Below are positions 23,572-31,156 of a DNA stretch of 35,380 bases, in pieces. Both the position numbers and the translations under genes were made by a program. The DNA is taken from the NCBI GenBank assembly GCA_964591885.1, contig CAZQCJ010000053.1, positions 1 through 35,380 on the forward strand, written 5' to 3'. The notes beneath the pieces were generated by a model, which did no database searches, was not told where the DNA came from, and worked only from the letters and a program-made list of their open reading frames with translations. The stretch is from CAZQCJ01 sp964591885 (GTDB lineage Bacteria > Patescibacteriota > Microgenomatia > PFEM01 > JAPLYW01). How positions within the stretch are numbered: position 1 is the stretch's first letter; each line of letters starts with the position of its first letter.

Positions 23572-25191
23572 ATGTTAAAACCAGTCGTCCTTATTATTCT
23601 TGACGGATGGGGAATTGCTCCTTCAGGTCCAGGGAATGCTATTTCTTTAGCTAAAACGCCTAATTTTAATAAGTTTTGGGCGGCTTTTCCTCATACTCAA
23701 CTAACTGCTTCTGGAGAAGCGGTTGGTCTTCCTCGTGGTGAACCAGGTAATTCGGAAACAGGCCATTTAAACCTAGGAGCTGGTCAGATTGTTTTTCAAG
23801 ATTTACAGCGAATTAACATGGCTATTGCTAACGGATTTTTTTATCAGATTAGTGCTTTTAAAGAAGCAGTTGAACATGTTCGCCAAAACAATTCCTCTCT
23901 TCATCTTTTAGGCTTGATTGGTTCTGGTGGTGTTCATTCTAGTTTAGAGCATCTTTTTGCTCTTCTACGTCTGGCTGCCCAAGAAGGTCTTAAAAAAGTC
24001 TGGTTACATCTTTTTACTGATGGGCGTGATTCACCTCAATCTTCGGCTTTTGTTTTTTTAAATCAAGTTCAATTAAATATGGAAAAAATTGGGGTTGGTC
24101 AAATAGCAACTCTAATTGGTCGTTACTACGCTATGGATCGTGATTTGCGTTGGGAAAGAACACAAAAAGCTTATGAACTTTTAGTTGAAGGTAAGGGTGA
24201 AAAAGTGGAATCCCTTAAAGCAGCTATCCAAAAATCCTATGAAAGTGGTAAAACCGATGAATTTTTAGAGCCGTTATTAGTTAACAAGGATGGAGTAATT
24301 AAAGACAACGATGGTGTTATCTTTTTTAACTTCCGTATTGACCGTCCCCGACAATTAACCAAAGCTTTTGTTCTCCCAGAGTTTGAGAAATTAAAAAAAC
24401 CCATAGCAACTTTTGACCCCTATGCTGAAAAATATGGCCTAAAACTCTATCAAGCTCCAGAAGGAACAACTACTTTTCAAAGAAAAAAAATTTTGAAAAA
24501 TCTTTTTTTTGCCACAATGACCGAATATGAAAAAGGATTACCAACAAAAATTGCTTTTCCACCAGAAATAGTCAAAATCCCTTTAGCTAGAGTTATTGCT
24601 GAAAATAATTTAGGTCAGCTCCATATTTCTGAAACGGAAAAAGAACGTTTTGTCACCTACTATTTTGATGGTCAAAGAGAAAAGCCTTTTCCCAATGAAG
24701 ATTGGGTAGAGATTCCTTCTCCGAAGGTTGCCACTTATGATTTAAAACCGGAAATGTCGGCTTTTGAAGTTACTCAGGAAGTTTTAAAAAGACTGCCAAA
24801 TTTAAACTATCACTTTGTAGTAATTAATTATGCTAATCCTGATATGGTTGGTCATACTGGCGTTATCTCTGCCGGTGTCAAGGCTTGTGAAGCGGTTGAC
24901 GAGTGTTTGGGGAAAATTGTCAATAATGTTTTTAATTCCGGCGGGGTTTGTCTTATCACCGCAGATCACGGCAATGTGGAAGAAATGATTGATCCTTTAA
25001 CCGGTGGCGTGGAAACAGAACATTCTACCAACCCAGTCCCTTTCTTAGTTGTTTCCCGTCGTTTCGGCTCTTCCGGACACTTTTTAAGAGAAGGTATTTT
25101 GGCTGACGTTGCCCCGACAATTTTAAACATCATGGGACTTAGCAAGCCTGATTTAATGACCGGGAGAAGTCTAGTCCCCTCAATAATGTAA
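23572..25191 (+). CDS. gpmI: 2,3-bisphosphoglycerate-independent phosphoglycerate mutase
   Basis: The 539-residue alkaline-phosphatase-superfamily enzyme interconverts 3- and 2-phosphoglycerate. VLIILDGWGIAPSGPGNAI, PGNSETGHLNLGAG (nucleophile S61), HLFTDGRDS, GRYYAMDRD and the metal motifs NYANPDMVGHTG and ITADHGNVEEM, followed by EHSTNPVPF, are all present. The size is slightly above the usual 510-515. It follows eno by 19 nt. Grouping with ppsA and eno makes a three-step lower-glycolysis/gluconeogenesis unit. Confidence 0.97.
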   Translation: MLKPVVLIILDGWGIAPSGPGNAISLAKTPNFNKFWAAFPHTQLTASGEAVGLPRGEPGNSETGHLNLGAGQIVFQDLQRINMAIANGFFYQISAFKEAVEHVRQNNSSLHLLGLIGSGGVHSSLEHLFALLRLAAQEGLKKVWLHLFTDGRDSPQSSAFVFLNQVQLNMEKIGVGQIATLIGRYYAMDRDLRWERTQKAYELLVEGKGEKVESLKAAIQKSYESGKTDEFLEPLLVNKDGVIKDNDGVIFFNFRIDRPRQLTKAFVLPEFEKLKKPIATFDPYAEKYGLKLYQAPEGTTTFQRKKILKNLFFATMTEYEKGLPTKIAFPPEIVKIPLARVIAENNLGQLHISETEKERFVTYYFDGQREKPFPNEDWVEIPSPKVATYDLKPEMSAFEVTQEVLKRLPNLNYHFVVINYANPDMVGHTGVISAGVKACEAVDECLGKIVNNVFNSGGVCLITADHGNVEEMIDPLTGGVETEHSTNPVPFLVVSRRFGSSGHFLREGILADVAPTILNIMGLSKPDLMTGRSLVPSIM

Positions 25192-25194
25192 AAG

Positions 25195-26892
25195 ATGAAG
25201 AAAAAAATTATCACTAAAAAATTAAAGTTTATCCCTAACCTTTTAGATTACGAAAAAAAGGCACGGAACTTTAAATGGCCAGAAGCAAAAAAGGAAATTT
25301 CCTGGTTGGCTAAAGGTAAATTAAACGCTGCCTATAATGCTGTTGACCGCCATATTAAAGACCAGCGGAAAAATAAAGTTGCTTTGTATTGGCAGGGGGA
25401 AAACGGAGAAAGAAAAAAATATACTTTTTTAGAACTTTCTCTTCTAAGTAATCAATTTGCGAATTTCCTTAAAAGTCTGGGGGTTAAAAGAGGTGAACGA
25501 GTTTTTTTCTTCCTGCCGCGTTTACCCGAACTTTACTATGGTTTTTTAGGAACCCTTAAAATTGGGGCTGTAGCCGGAACTCTTTTTTCTGCCTTTGGCC
25601 CCCAAGCCTTGAAAGACCGCTTGGGTAATTCCGGGGCTAAAGTTTTAGTAACAACTAAAAAGCTCTACCAACGAGTAGAAAAAATCGAAAAAGATCTCCC
25701 GGAACTTAAAAAAGTAGTTTTAATAGAAAATCTGTCTCAAACTTTAAGTAAATTCCACATTAAAAGAAAATGTTTAGCTATGTCTCCTAAAGACCCTGCT
25801 TTTATGCTTTATACCTCGGGAACAACCGGTAAACCCAAAGGCGTAGTTCATACTCACCAGGCTATTTTACTTGAACATATGACAGCTAAATGGGTCCTGG
25901 ATTTAAAAGAAAATGATGTTTATTGGTGTACCGCTGACCCAGGTTGGGTAACAGGTATTGCTTATGAAATTTTAGGCTCATGGTCTAACGGAGCTTCCAC
26001 TTTAGTCTACGAAGGCAGATTTGATCCGCAAAAATGGTACCAACTAATTGAAGATTACCATGTTAACGTTTGGTACACAGCTCCAACCGCTATTCGTATG
26101 TTAGCTGCCAAAGACTCAGGTTTGGTCAAAAAATTTAATTTTTCTTCCTTAAGACATTTGGCTTCGGTTGGCGAACCTCTGAACCCCGAAGCTGTCTGGT
26201 GGGGATTAAAAACTTTTGGCTTGCCTTTCCATGATAATTGGTGGCAAACAGAAACCGGCGGTATTTTAATTGCTAATTATCCTTCAATGGATATTAAACC
26301 GGGTTCTATGGGTAAACCAGTCCCTGGAATCAAGGCGGCTATTGTCAATGATAAGGGAAAAGTTTTATCAACAGGGAAAATCGGCAACTTAGCCATTAAA
26401 CCACCCTGGCCCTCAATGATGAAAACTATTTGGCGAAGACCAAAAAAATATAAAAGTTACTTTATGAAGAATTGGTATATTACGGGAGATTTAGCCTATA
26501 AAGACAAAGAAGGCTATTTTTGGTTTGTTGGCCGTGCTGATGATATTATTAAGACTTCTGGGGAGAGAGTAGGCCCTTTTGAAGTTGAATCAAGCCTGAT
26601 TGAATACCCAGGTGTAGTTGAAGCTGGAGTTATTGGTAAACCTGACCCTCTTCGAGGTGAGATAGTTAAGGCTTTTGTTGTTTTAAAGCCCTTCTTGAAG
26701 CCTTCAGAGGTCTTAAAATCGAAATTACAGCAGTATGTCAAAACTCACCTGGCTGGTTATGCTTACCCTAGAGAGATTGAATTTATCAAAAAGTTGCCTA
26801 AAACCCGTTCAGGCAAGATTATGAGAAGGCTTCTAAAAGCTAAAGAATTGGGCTTAGCCAGCGGTGATACTTCCACTCTGGAAGAATATTAA
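25195..26892 (+). CDS. acsA: AMP-forming acetyl-CoA synthetase (AcsA-like)
   Basis: The 565-residue ANL-superfamily ligase activates a carboxylate, most likely acetate, with ATP and CoA. Motifs include the P-loop-like YTSGTTGKPKGVVHTH, DVYWCTADPGWVTG, the TETGG segment (WWQTETGG), TGDLAYKDKEGYFWFVGR, DDIIKTSGERVGP, and the C-terminal PKTRSGKIMRR with catalytic K541. The W in WWQTETGG is typical of acetyl/propionyl-specific enzymes. The size fits the AcsA form (about 570) rather than the 650-residue Acs. It starts 3 nt after gpmI. Its 3' end overlaps rsmI by 4 nt (convergent). Confidence 0.9.
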   Translation: MKKKIITKKLKFIPNLLDYEKKARNFKWPEAKKEISWLAKGKLNAAYNAVDRHIKDQRKNKVALYWQGENGERKKYTFLELSLLSNQFANFLKSLGVKRGERVFFFLPRLPELYYGFLGTLKIGAVAGTLFSAFGPQALKDRLGNSGAKVLVTTKKLYQRVEKIEKDLPELKKVVLIENLSQTLSKFHIKRKCLAMSPKDPAFMLYTSGTTGKPKGVVHTHQAILLEHMTAKWVLDLKENDVYWCTADPGWVTGIAYEILGSWSNGASTLVYEGRFDPQKWYQLIEDYHVNVWYTAPTAIRMLAAKDSGLVKKFNFSSLRHLASVGEPLNPEAVWWGLKTFGLPFHDNWWQTETGGILIANYPSMDIKPGSMGKPVPGIKAAIVNDKGKVLSTGKIGNLAIKPPWPSMMKTIWRRPKKYKSYFMKNWYITGDLAYKDKEGYFWFVGRADDIIKTSGERVGPFEVESSLIEYPGVVEAGVIGKPDPLRGEIVKAFVVLKPFLKPSEVLKSKLQQYVKTHLAGYAYPREIEFIKKLPKTRSGKIMRRLLKAKELGLASGDTSTLEEY

Positions 26893-27557
26893 AGGTGAAA
26901 TAATAGAACTAACTCGCCCTTTGCTTTGTTCCCCTCAAAATGAGAAATTAATTGACTGATTTTTTCTCTTCTGATTTCTTCAAAAATCTTGGTTAATTCA
27001 CGGCAAACAACAATTTCAATATCACCAAAAATTTCTTTTAATTCTTTTAAGATTTTTAAAAGCCTGAAAGGGGATTCAAAAATAATAACAGTAGTTTTAG
27101 TAGGTAGATTTTCAAGAATCTTTTTCCTTTTACCTTCTTTTTTTGATAAAAAGCCTAAAAACAGAAATTTATCAGTTGGCAATCCGGAAACAGTTAAAGC
27201 TGTTAAGATTGATGAGGCTCCGGGAATAGACTCGACTTCAATTCCCTGCTTAATACATTCTCTTACCAGTTTATAACCGGGGTCAGAAATAGTGGGAGTG
27301 CCTGCGTTGGAAATCAAGGCAACGCTTTTGCCTTCTTTAAGAAAATTGATTATTTGAGGAATTCTCCCTTGCTCATTTTCTTCATAGTAGGAAAGTAATT
27401 GGGGTTTATTAGTAATACTTATCTTCTGTAATATTAAACCGGTTTTTCTGGTATCTTCACAGGCGATAATATCAACTGATGACAAAACTTCAATAGCTCT
27501 TAAGGTAATATCTTTAAGATTGCCAATCGGAGTAGAAACAAGATAAAGTTTTTTCAT
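26889..27557 (-). CDS. rsmI: 16S rRNA (cytidine1402-2'-O)-methyltransferase
   Basis: The 222-residue SAM-dependent methylase modifies C1402 in the decoding centre of 16S rRNA together with RsmH. Family motifs: LYLVSTPIGNLKDITLRA, CEDTRKTG, YYEENE, ALISNAGTPTISDPG, PGASSILTALTVSGLP, FLGFLSKK, and ESPFRL. It is shorter than E. coli RsmI (286) because it lacks the C-terminal extension beyond the catalytic domain, as in many small genomes. The start is set by an extended -10 ending 6 nt before the ATG, so a leaderless message is likely. Confidence 0.95.
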   Translation of the reverse strand: MKKLYLVSTPIGNLKDITLRAIEVLSSVDIIACEDTRKTGLILQKISITNKPQLLSYYEENEQGRIPQIINFLKEGKSVALISNAGTPTISDPGYKLVRECIKQGIEVESIPGASSILTALTVSGLPTDKFLFLGFLSKKEGKRKKILENLPTKTTVIIFESPFRLLKILKELKEIFGDIEIVVCRELTKIFEEIRREKISQLISHFEGNKAKGELVLLFHL

Positions 27558-27563
27558 TGTTTA

Positions 27564-27572
27564 ATTATAACA
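27564..27572 (-). promoter_or_regulatory. Extended -10 of rsmI
   Basis: Minus-strand TGT-TATAAT, consensus extended -10, ends 6 nt before the rsmI ATG. It lies directly downstream of the terminator of the preceding minus-strand gene. No good -35 box. Confidence 0.65.
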
Positions 27573-27580
27573 ATTTAGAC

Positions 27581-27638
27581 AAAAAATTAGCGCTGGTGAT
27601 TAAAAATCTAAATGTAGTCTTAAACTACAAACCAGCGC
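27581..27638 (-). terminator. Nested-hairpin terminator of the 97-residue gene
   Basis: Minus strand: outer 8-bp stem GCGCTGGT/ACCAGCGC (27638-27631 with 27597-27590) encloses an inner 6-bp hairpin TGTAGT/ACTACA with a 5-nt loop (27629-27613). A U-rich tract follows (27587-27581). Confidence 0.75.
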
Positions 27639-27658
27639 AGAAAACAGAATAGACTAGA

Positions 27659-27952
27659 CTAGACAAGATAAACACTAAGTCCTTCATAGGTTCCGTTCCC
27701 TTCTTCAAGACATCTTCCTCCTGATTGTGACCCAATTCTGACTTTAATGATGTAATTATTAACATCTCTGTCTTTTGGCTTTTCACTTTTGCCGTTTTTT
27801 AAAAAGAGCTTGTTAATAATTTTAAAATCTTTTCTCCAATACTTAACCTCGCTTCTTTTAATTTCGATTTCATCTCCAGAATTTAGTTTTTCGGGCCAAT
27901 CGATATAAAGTGTCGGGCTACTACCGCCAATAAGTAAAGCATACTTAAGCAT
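27659..27952 (-). CDS. Small orphan protein, unknown function
   Basis: I do not recognise this 97-residue protein. It appears beta-rich (YALLIGGSSPTLYIDW, GDEIEIKRSEVKYW, NNYIIKVRIGS) with a basic middle (LFLKNGKSEKPKDRD) and a Gly-rich end containing one Cys. There is no signal peptide or membrane helix. A strong GGGAGGGAG ends 2 nt before the ATG, and the leader ahead of it folds into a multi-branched structure (27995-28080). It ends just before a nested-hairpin terminator. It is divergent from the 101-residue membrane protein across a 460-nt gap. Confidence 0.6.
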   Translation of the reverse strand: MLKYALLIGGSSPTLYIDWPEKLNSGDEIEIKRSEVKYWRKDFKIINKLFLKNGKSEKPKDRDVNNYIIKVRIGSQSGGRCLEEGNGTYEGLSVYLV

Positions 27953-27994
27953 TTCTCCCTCCCTAATAATCTGTTTTCAAATATTTAATGTGCC

Positions 27995-28080
27995 TGAGTT
28001 TTTATCAGCTTTTTGAGAAAACTCAACTTGCGATTAAAAAACCGCCTAAAGGCAGTTTATGGGTTTAATGATAAAACTCA
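27995..28080 (-). ncRNA. Predicted three-way-junction RNA in the leader of the 97-residue gene
   Basis: An outer stem of 12 bp with one bulge pairs TGAGTTTTATCA (minus, 28080-28069) with TGATAAAAACTCA (28007-27995). It encloses two hairpins: AAACTGCC-TTTA-GGCGGTTT (28058-28039, one G-U pair) followed by a U run, which looks like an intrinsic terminator, and TTGAG-TTTT-CTCAA (28026-28013). The ribosome binding site lies about 27 nt downstream. It could be a cis-regulatory leader or attenuator, or a separate small RNA. It matches no riboswitch class I can name. Confidence 0.45.
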
Positions 28081-28412
28081 AAATATCAAAAGTCAAATAA
28101 TATAATATCGACATTCCTTAGAGAGTATTTTTGATTTATAATAGGGTTAGGATTTAGGATTATTTTGTTTCTGTAAAAATAATTTAAAACAAAAATTGAC
28201 TTTCTTTTAAATTTTTTATATCATCCAGTCATTAAAGAGTTAATCTGAATTGCGGAGAAAATTCTTTTAGATATTTATCATTTTTTGTTCTTTACAAACT
28301 AAATAAAAGAGGAGACGACATAAACTTTTTTGAAAATTTTATTGTTTGTTTTTTCGTCAACATATTTTTCGGAAAAAATATTAAAAAATTTAAAAACAAA
28401 GAGGTGATTAGA
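28081..28412. other. AT-rich intergenic region between two divergent small genes
   Basis: This is the rest of a 460-nt gene-free stretch. It holds a plus-strand promoter candidate (28196-28224), a tandem TTAGGAT repeat (about 28146-28160), -10-like AT tracts on both strands near 28095-28115, and an AU hairpin (28362-28381) just before the ribosome binding site of the next gene. No tRNA and no convincing ORF are present. Confidence 0.5.
28196..28224 (+). promoter_or_regulatory. Promoter of the 101-residue membrane protein
   Basis: TTGACT (28196-28201), 17-nt spacer, TATCAT (28219-28224). It would give an unusually long leader of about 180 nt for this genome. Confidence 0.45.
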
Positions 28413-28718
28413 ATGAATTTTCTATCTTTCGAAAATCAAAGGAAAAGATTTAAAGACTGGTGGAAAAATAATCAAGAAAATGTAGAAGACGAATTAACCC
28501 GTGTTGCCGCTGTATTAGCCATAATTATTCTCTCTCCACTTTTAATTATAGTGTTAATTGCTATGTTGATAATGACTATCAATATCGCAGAGTTAAAGAA
28601 AATTTTCAAAAATTTAGGGGAGAAAATAAAATCTAGGCTTGAAATAATCCTTTGGTATCTGCTTTTCCCGATAGGATTAATCTTGGTGTTAAAAAACAAA
28701 GGATTCCCTGACGAATAA
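28413..28718 (+). CDS. Small two-helix membrane protein, unknown function
   Basis: I do not recognise this 101-residue protein. It has an amphipathic N-terminal stretch with WW (RKRFKDWWKNNQENVEDEL), a long hydrophobic segment at about 30-57 (VAAVLAIIILSPLLIIVLIAMLIM), a basic linker, and a second helix near 78-93 (IILWYLLFPIGLILVL). AGAGGTGA ends 6 nt before the ATG at 28413; an in-frame GTG at 28404 lies inside this ribosome binding site and is rejected. It has a long leader and ends in a nested-hairpin terminator like that of its divergent neighbour. Confidence 0.6.
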   Translation: MNFLSFENQRKRFKDWWKNNQENVEDELTRVAAVLAIIILSPLLIIVLIAMLIMTINIAELKKIFKNLGEKIKSRLEIILWYLLFPIGLILVLKNKGFPDE

Positions 28719-28735
28719 AGAACAAGCGTTTACCT

Positions 28736-28788
28736 AGCCGGAGAGGTTATCTAAAGATTTTTTAGAAATCACAGCTCCGGCTTTTTTT
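28736..28788 (+). terminator. Nested-hairpin terminator of the 101-residue gene
   Basis: Outer 8-bp stem AGCCGGAG/CTCCGGCT (28736-28743 and 28775-28782) encloses an inner 6-bp hairpin TCTAAA/TTTAGA with a 5-nt loop (28750-28766), followed by a U run. The architecture matches the terminator at 27581-27638. Confidence 0.8.
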
Positions 28789-28789
28789 A

Positions 28790-28798
28790 TGGTAATAT
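28790..28798 (+). promoter_or_regulatory. Extended -10 of the small export-type gene
   Basis: TGG-TAATAT begins within 2 nt of the terminator's U run and ends 9 nt before the ATG at 28808. No Shine-Dalgarno sequence fits. Confidence 0.55.
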
Positions 28799-28807
28799 AA
28801 ATTTATA

Positions 28808-29296
28808 ATGAATCTTGCCGATTTTAATATTTTTAATCAACTTTCACCAGAACTATCAACTCTTTTAATTGCCATGATTCCTATCGGCGAACTTCGAGCT
28901 TCTATTCCGATTGCTCTAACTGTCTACCATTTATCGCCCTTGAAAGCTTTTTTTTGGTCTGTTTTGGGAAATATAATTCCTGCGTTTCTTCTCCTTTGGC
29001 TCCTAAATCCCTTAACCATCTTTTTAGAAAAACATTTTTATCTTTTAAATCGCTTTTTTTCTTGGCTTTTTGAAAGAACACGCAAAAAACATTCCCAGAA
29101 ATTTGAATATTGGGGGGCTTTGGCTTTGATTGGTTTTGTCGCTATTCCTTTACCTATAACCGGGGTCTGGTCAGGAACAGTTGCTGCTTTTGTTTTTGGT
29201 ATTCCCTATAGAAAAAGTGTTTTAATGATTAGCTTAGGAGCCATTATTGCCGGTATTATCGTCAGCTTAATTAGTTTGGGAGTTTCGAAAATTTAG
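28808..29296 (+). CDS. Small multi-drug export-family membrane protein
   Basis: The 162 residues include MIPIGELRASIPIALTVY, FFWSVLGNIIPAFLLLW and ALIGFVAIPLPITGVWSG, the conserved Gly/Pro-rich half-helices of the small multi-drug export (Sm_multidrug_ex) family, a DedA-like fold with re-entrant segments. Four or five membrane segments are visible. Despite the family name the transported substrate is not established. The Nramp gene follows after 4 nt and is probably co-transcribed. Confidence 0.82.
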   Translation: MNLADFNIFNQLSPELSTLLIAMIPIGELRASIPIALTVYHLSPLKAFFWSVLGNIIPAFLLLWLLNPLTIFLEKHFYLLNRFFSWLFERTRKKHSQKFEYWGALALIGFVAIPLPITGVWSGTVAAFVFGIPYRKSVLMISLGAIIAGIIVSLISLGVSKI

Positions 29297-29300
29297 ATTT

Positions 29301-30527
29301 ATGATTCCTGTCCAGAAAAATAAAAAAAGAAAAAGTTTCTCCAAATTATGCCACGGTATTATTACCGGCGCAGCTGGCAATGACCCAGCCGGGATTACCA
29401 CCTACAGTGTTGTAGGAGCAAGTACCGGCTTAAGTCAACTTTTTTTGGTCCCTCTTTCAACTGTTTTACTCATTACTATTCAATCAATTTGCGCCCGTAT
29501 TGGCGATGTTAAAAAGAAAGGTTTAGCTTCAATTATTCAAGAACGTTTTGGTCAAAAGGTTACCTTTTTAGCAATGATTTTTCTTATTTTGGCTAATTTA
29601 ACTACCATGGGGGCTGATTTTGCGGCTATTGGGACTGCTTTTGCCATTATTTTTCCTAAAATAAATATCATTTTCATCCTTCCTTTAATCTCTCTTCTTG
29701 TTTGGTATGTTGTTGTTTTCAAAAGCTATCAAGTCTTAACCAAATTCTTACTTTTATTGGCTTTAATTTTTATTTCCTATATTATTTCCGGTTTTTTGGC
29801 TAAACCCGATTGGGTCTTAGTCTTAAAAAATACTTTTGTGCCACAAATTGTTTTTTCTTATAAATTTTATTGGCTAGCTATGGTTGGTTTTCTGGGAACA
29901 ACCATTGCTCCTTATCTTTTTTTCTGGCAAGTCAGTGAAGAAGTTGACGACAAACCCTGCGTTAAAGATGCTAAAACTGAAGTTAAAGAAAACGCACCAG
30001 GCCTTATTTTTTCCAATCTTATCGCTTATTTTATTATTATCTGTACAGCTACTGTCTTGTTTAATAGAAATATTAGCATTAGTTCAGCTCATGAGGTAGC
30101 TTTGGCTTTAAGACCTTTCTTGGGAGCCAATGCTTCTTTATTTTTTGCCTTAGGAATTGTTGGCGCTGGACTTTTAGCTTTGCCTGTTTTAGCTTCTTCA
30201 ACAGCTTATGCTGTTGCTGAAACCTTTAAATGGAAAGAGGGTTTGACAAAAAATCCTTCTAAAGCCAGAGGTTTTTATACTGTTTTATCATCAACTTTTT
30301 TGGTTGCTTTAGCTATTTCTTTGTTGAAGATAAATCCGGTTAAAATTCTTTTTTATTCTCAAGTTTTTAGTGGTATGTTAGCCCCGTTTCTATTGGTTTT
30401 AATTATGATTATTGCCGGTAGTAGAAAGATAATGGGGAATTATCGAAATGGTTTTTGGTCTAATTTTTTTGGTTGGTTAGCTACTTTAATAATGTTTTTG
30501 GCGGCTTTGGCAGTTTTTATAAGCTAA
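29301..30527 (+). CDS. Nramp-family divalent metal transporter homologue, atypical site
   Basis: The 408-residue, roughly 11-helix protein resembles Nramp/MntH: GIITGAAGNDPAGITTYSVVGASTGLSQL in the first helix, ICARIGDVKKKGL, TTMGADFAAIGTA, and LGTTIAPYLFFWQVSEEVDD in the sixth. Canonical Nramps have DPGN in helix 1 and MPH in helix 6; here helix 1 reads NDPAG and helix 6 reads IAP. The metal-coordinating Met is therefore absent, as in NRAMP-related Mg transporters and other divergent branches. Substrate is therefore uncertain: Mg2+, Mn2+ or another cation. It ends 6 nt from convergent lexA. Confidence 0.8.
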   Translation: MIPVQKNKKRKSFSKLCHGIITGAAGNDPAGITTYSVVGASTGLSQLFLVPLSTVLLITIQSICARIGDVKKKGLASIIQERFGQKVTFLAMIFLILANLTTMGADFAAIGTAFAIIFPKINIIFILPLISLLVWYVVVFKSYQVLTKFLLLLALIFISYIISGFLAKPDWVLVLKNTFVPQIVFSYKFYWLAMVGFLGTTIAPYLFFWQVSEEVDDKPCVKDAKTEVKENAPGLIFSNLIAYFIIICTATVLFNRNISISSAHEVALALRPFLGANASLFFALGIVGAGLLALPVLASSTAYAVAETFKWKEGLTKNPSKARGFYTVLSSTFLVALAISLLKINPVKILFYSQVFSGMLAPFLLVLIMIIAGSRKIMGNYRNGFWSNFFGWLATLIMFLAALAVFIS

Positions 30528-30533
30528 AGCTTT

Positions 30534-31148
30534 TTAATATTTGCGGATGACGCCCACGACTTTACCTTGAATCTGGACGTCTTTGGCAAAGATTGGCGTC
30601 ATTTGAGAATTAGCCGGTTCCAAGCGAACGCGAGTAGCTTCCTTAAAAAAACGTTTTAGAGTAGCAAAACCATTTTCTAAAATAGCCACGACAATCTCTC
30701 CATTACTAGCTGCTTCTTTTTGTTCAATCACAACAAAGTCGCCATCAAGGATACCGTCTTCAATCATAGAATTGCCTTTAACTTGTAGAACATAAGCTCT
30801 TTTTTTACCAGAGAGCATTCCCGGAGGAACTGGAAGGGAAGCGTTTGGATCAGTAAAAGGTTCAATTGGCTGTCCAGCGGCAATTAGACCCAAAACCGGC
30901 AACTCAACTTCATTCTTTGATAAAGAGATCTCTTGATTAATAATTTCAATACCACGGACTGAACCTTTGTAACGTTTAATAAGGCCTTTTTTAACCATTG
31001 TTGTTAGATGCTCGTGAACAGTAGCTAAGGAAGAAACGCCTAAAGCGCGGGCAATATCCGTTAAAGTTGGTGAAAAACCATTTTTTTGAATATATTGACG
31101 GATAAAGTCTAGAATTTGTTTTTGGCGTTTGTAAAGAATAACAGGCAT
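30534..31148 (-). CDS. lexA: LexA repressor
   Basis: The 204-residue SOS repressor has an N-terminal winged helix (QKQILDFIRQYIQKNGFSPTLTDIARALGVSS, about 9-65) and a C-terminal S24 peptidase domain. The self-cleavage site is A91-G92 (LIAAGQPIEP), with catalytic S127 (KGNSMIEDG) and K165 (FATLKRFF), all intact, so RecA-stimulated autocleavage should work. The promoter (TTGACA-18-TAATAT) ends 8 nt before the ATG and shares its -35 with the divergent transglutaminase gene. No Gram-positive or E. coli type SOS box is obvious there, so the operator of this lineage is unknown. Confidence 0.95.
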   Translation of the reverse strand: MPVILYKRQKQILDFIRQYIQKNGFSPTLTDIARALGVSSLATVHEHLTTMVKKGLIKRYKGSVRGIEIINQEISLSKNEVELPVLGLIAAGQPIEPFTDPNASLPVPPGMLSGKKRAYVLQVKGNSMIEDGILDGDFVVIEQKEAASNGEIVVAILENGFATLKRFFKEATRVRLEPANSQMTPIFAKDVQIQGKVVGVIRKY

Positions 31149-31156
31149 CTACCCTA

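Noticed and set aside
28330..28407. Possible 25-residue leader peptide starting at TTG
   Set aside because: A GAGGAG lies about 15 nt upstream, too far, the start is a rare TTG, and the composition is what AT-rich noncoding DNA would give. It ends inside the next ribosome binding site, so coupling is conceivable but unsupported.
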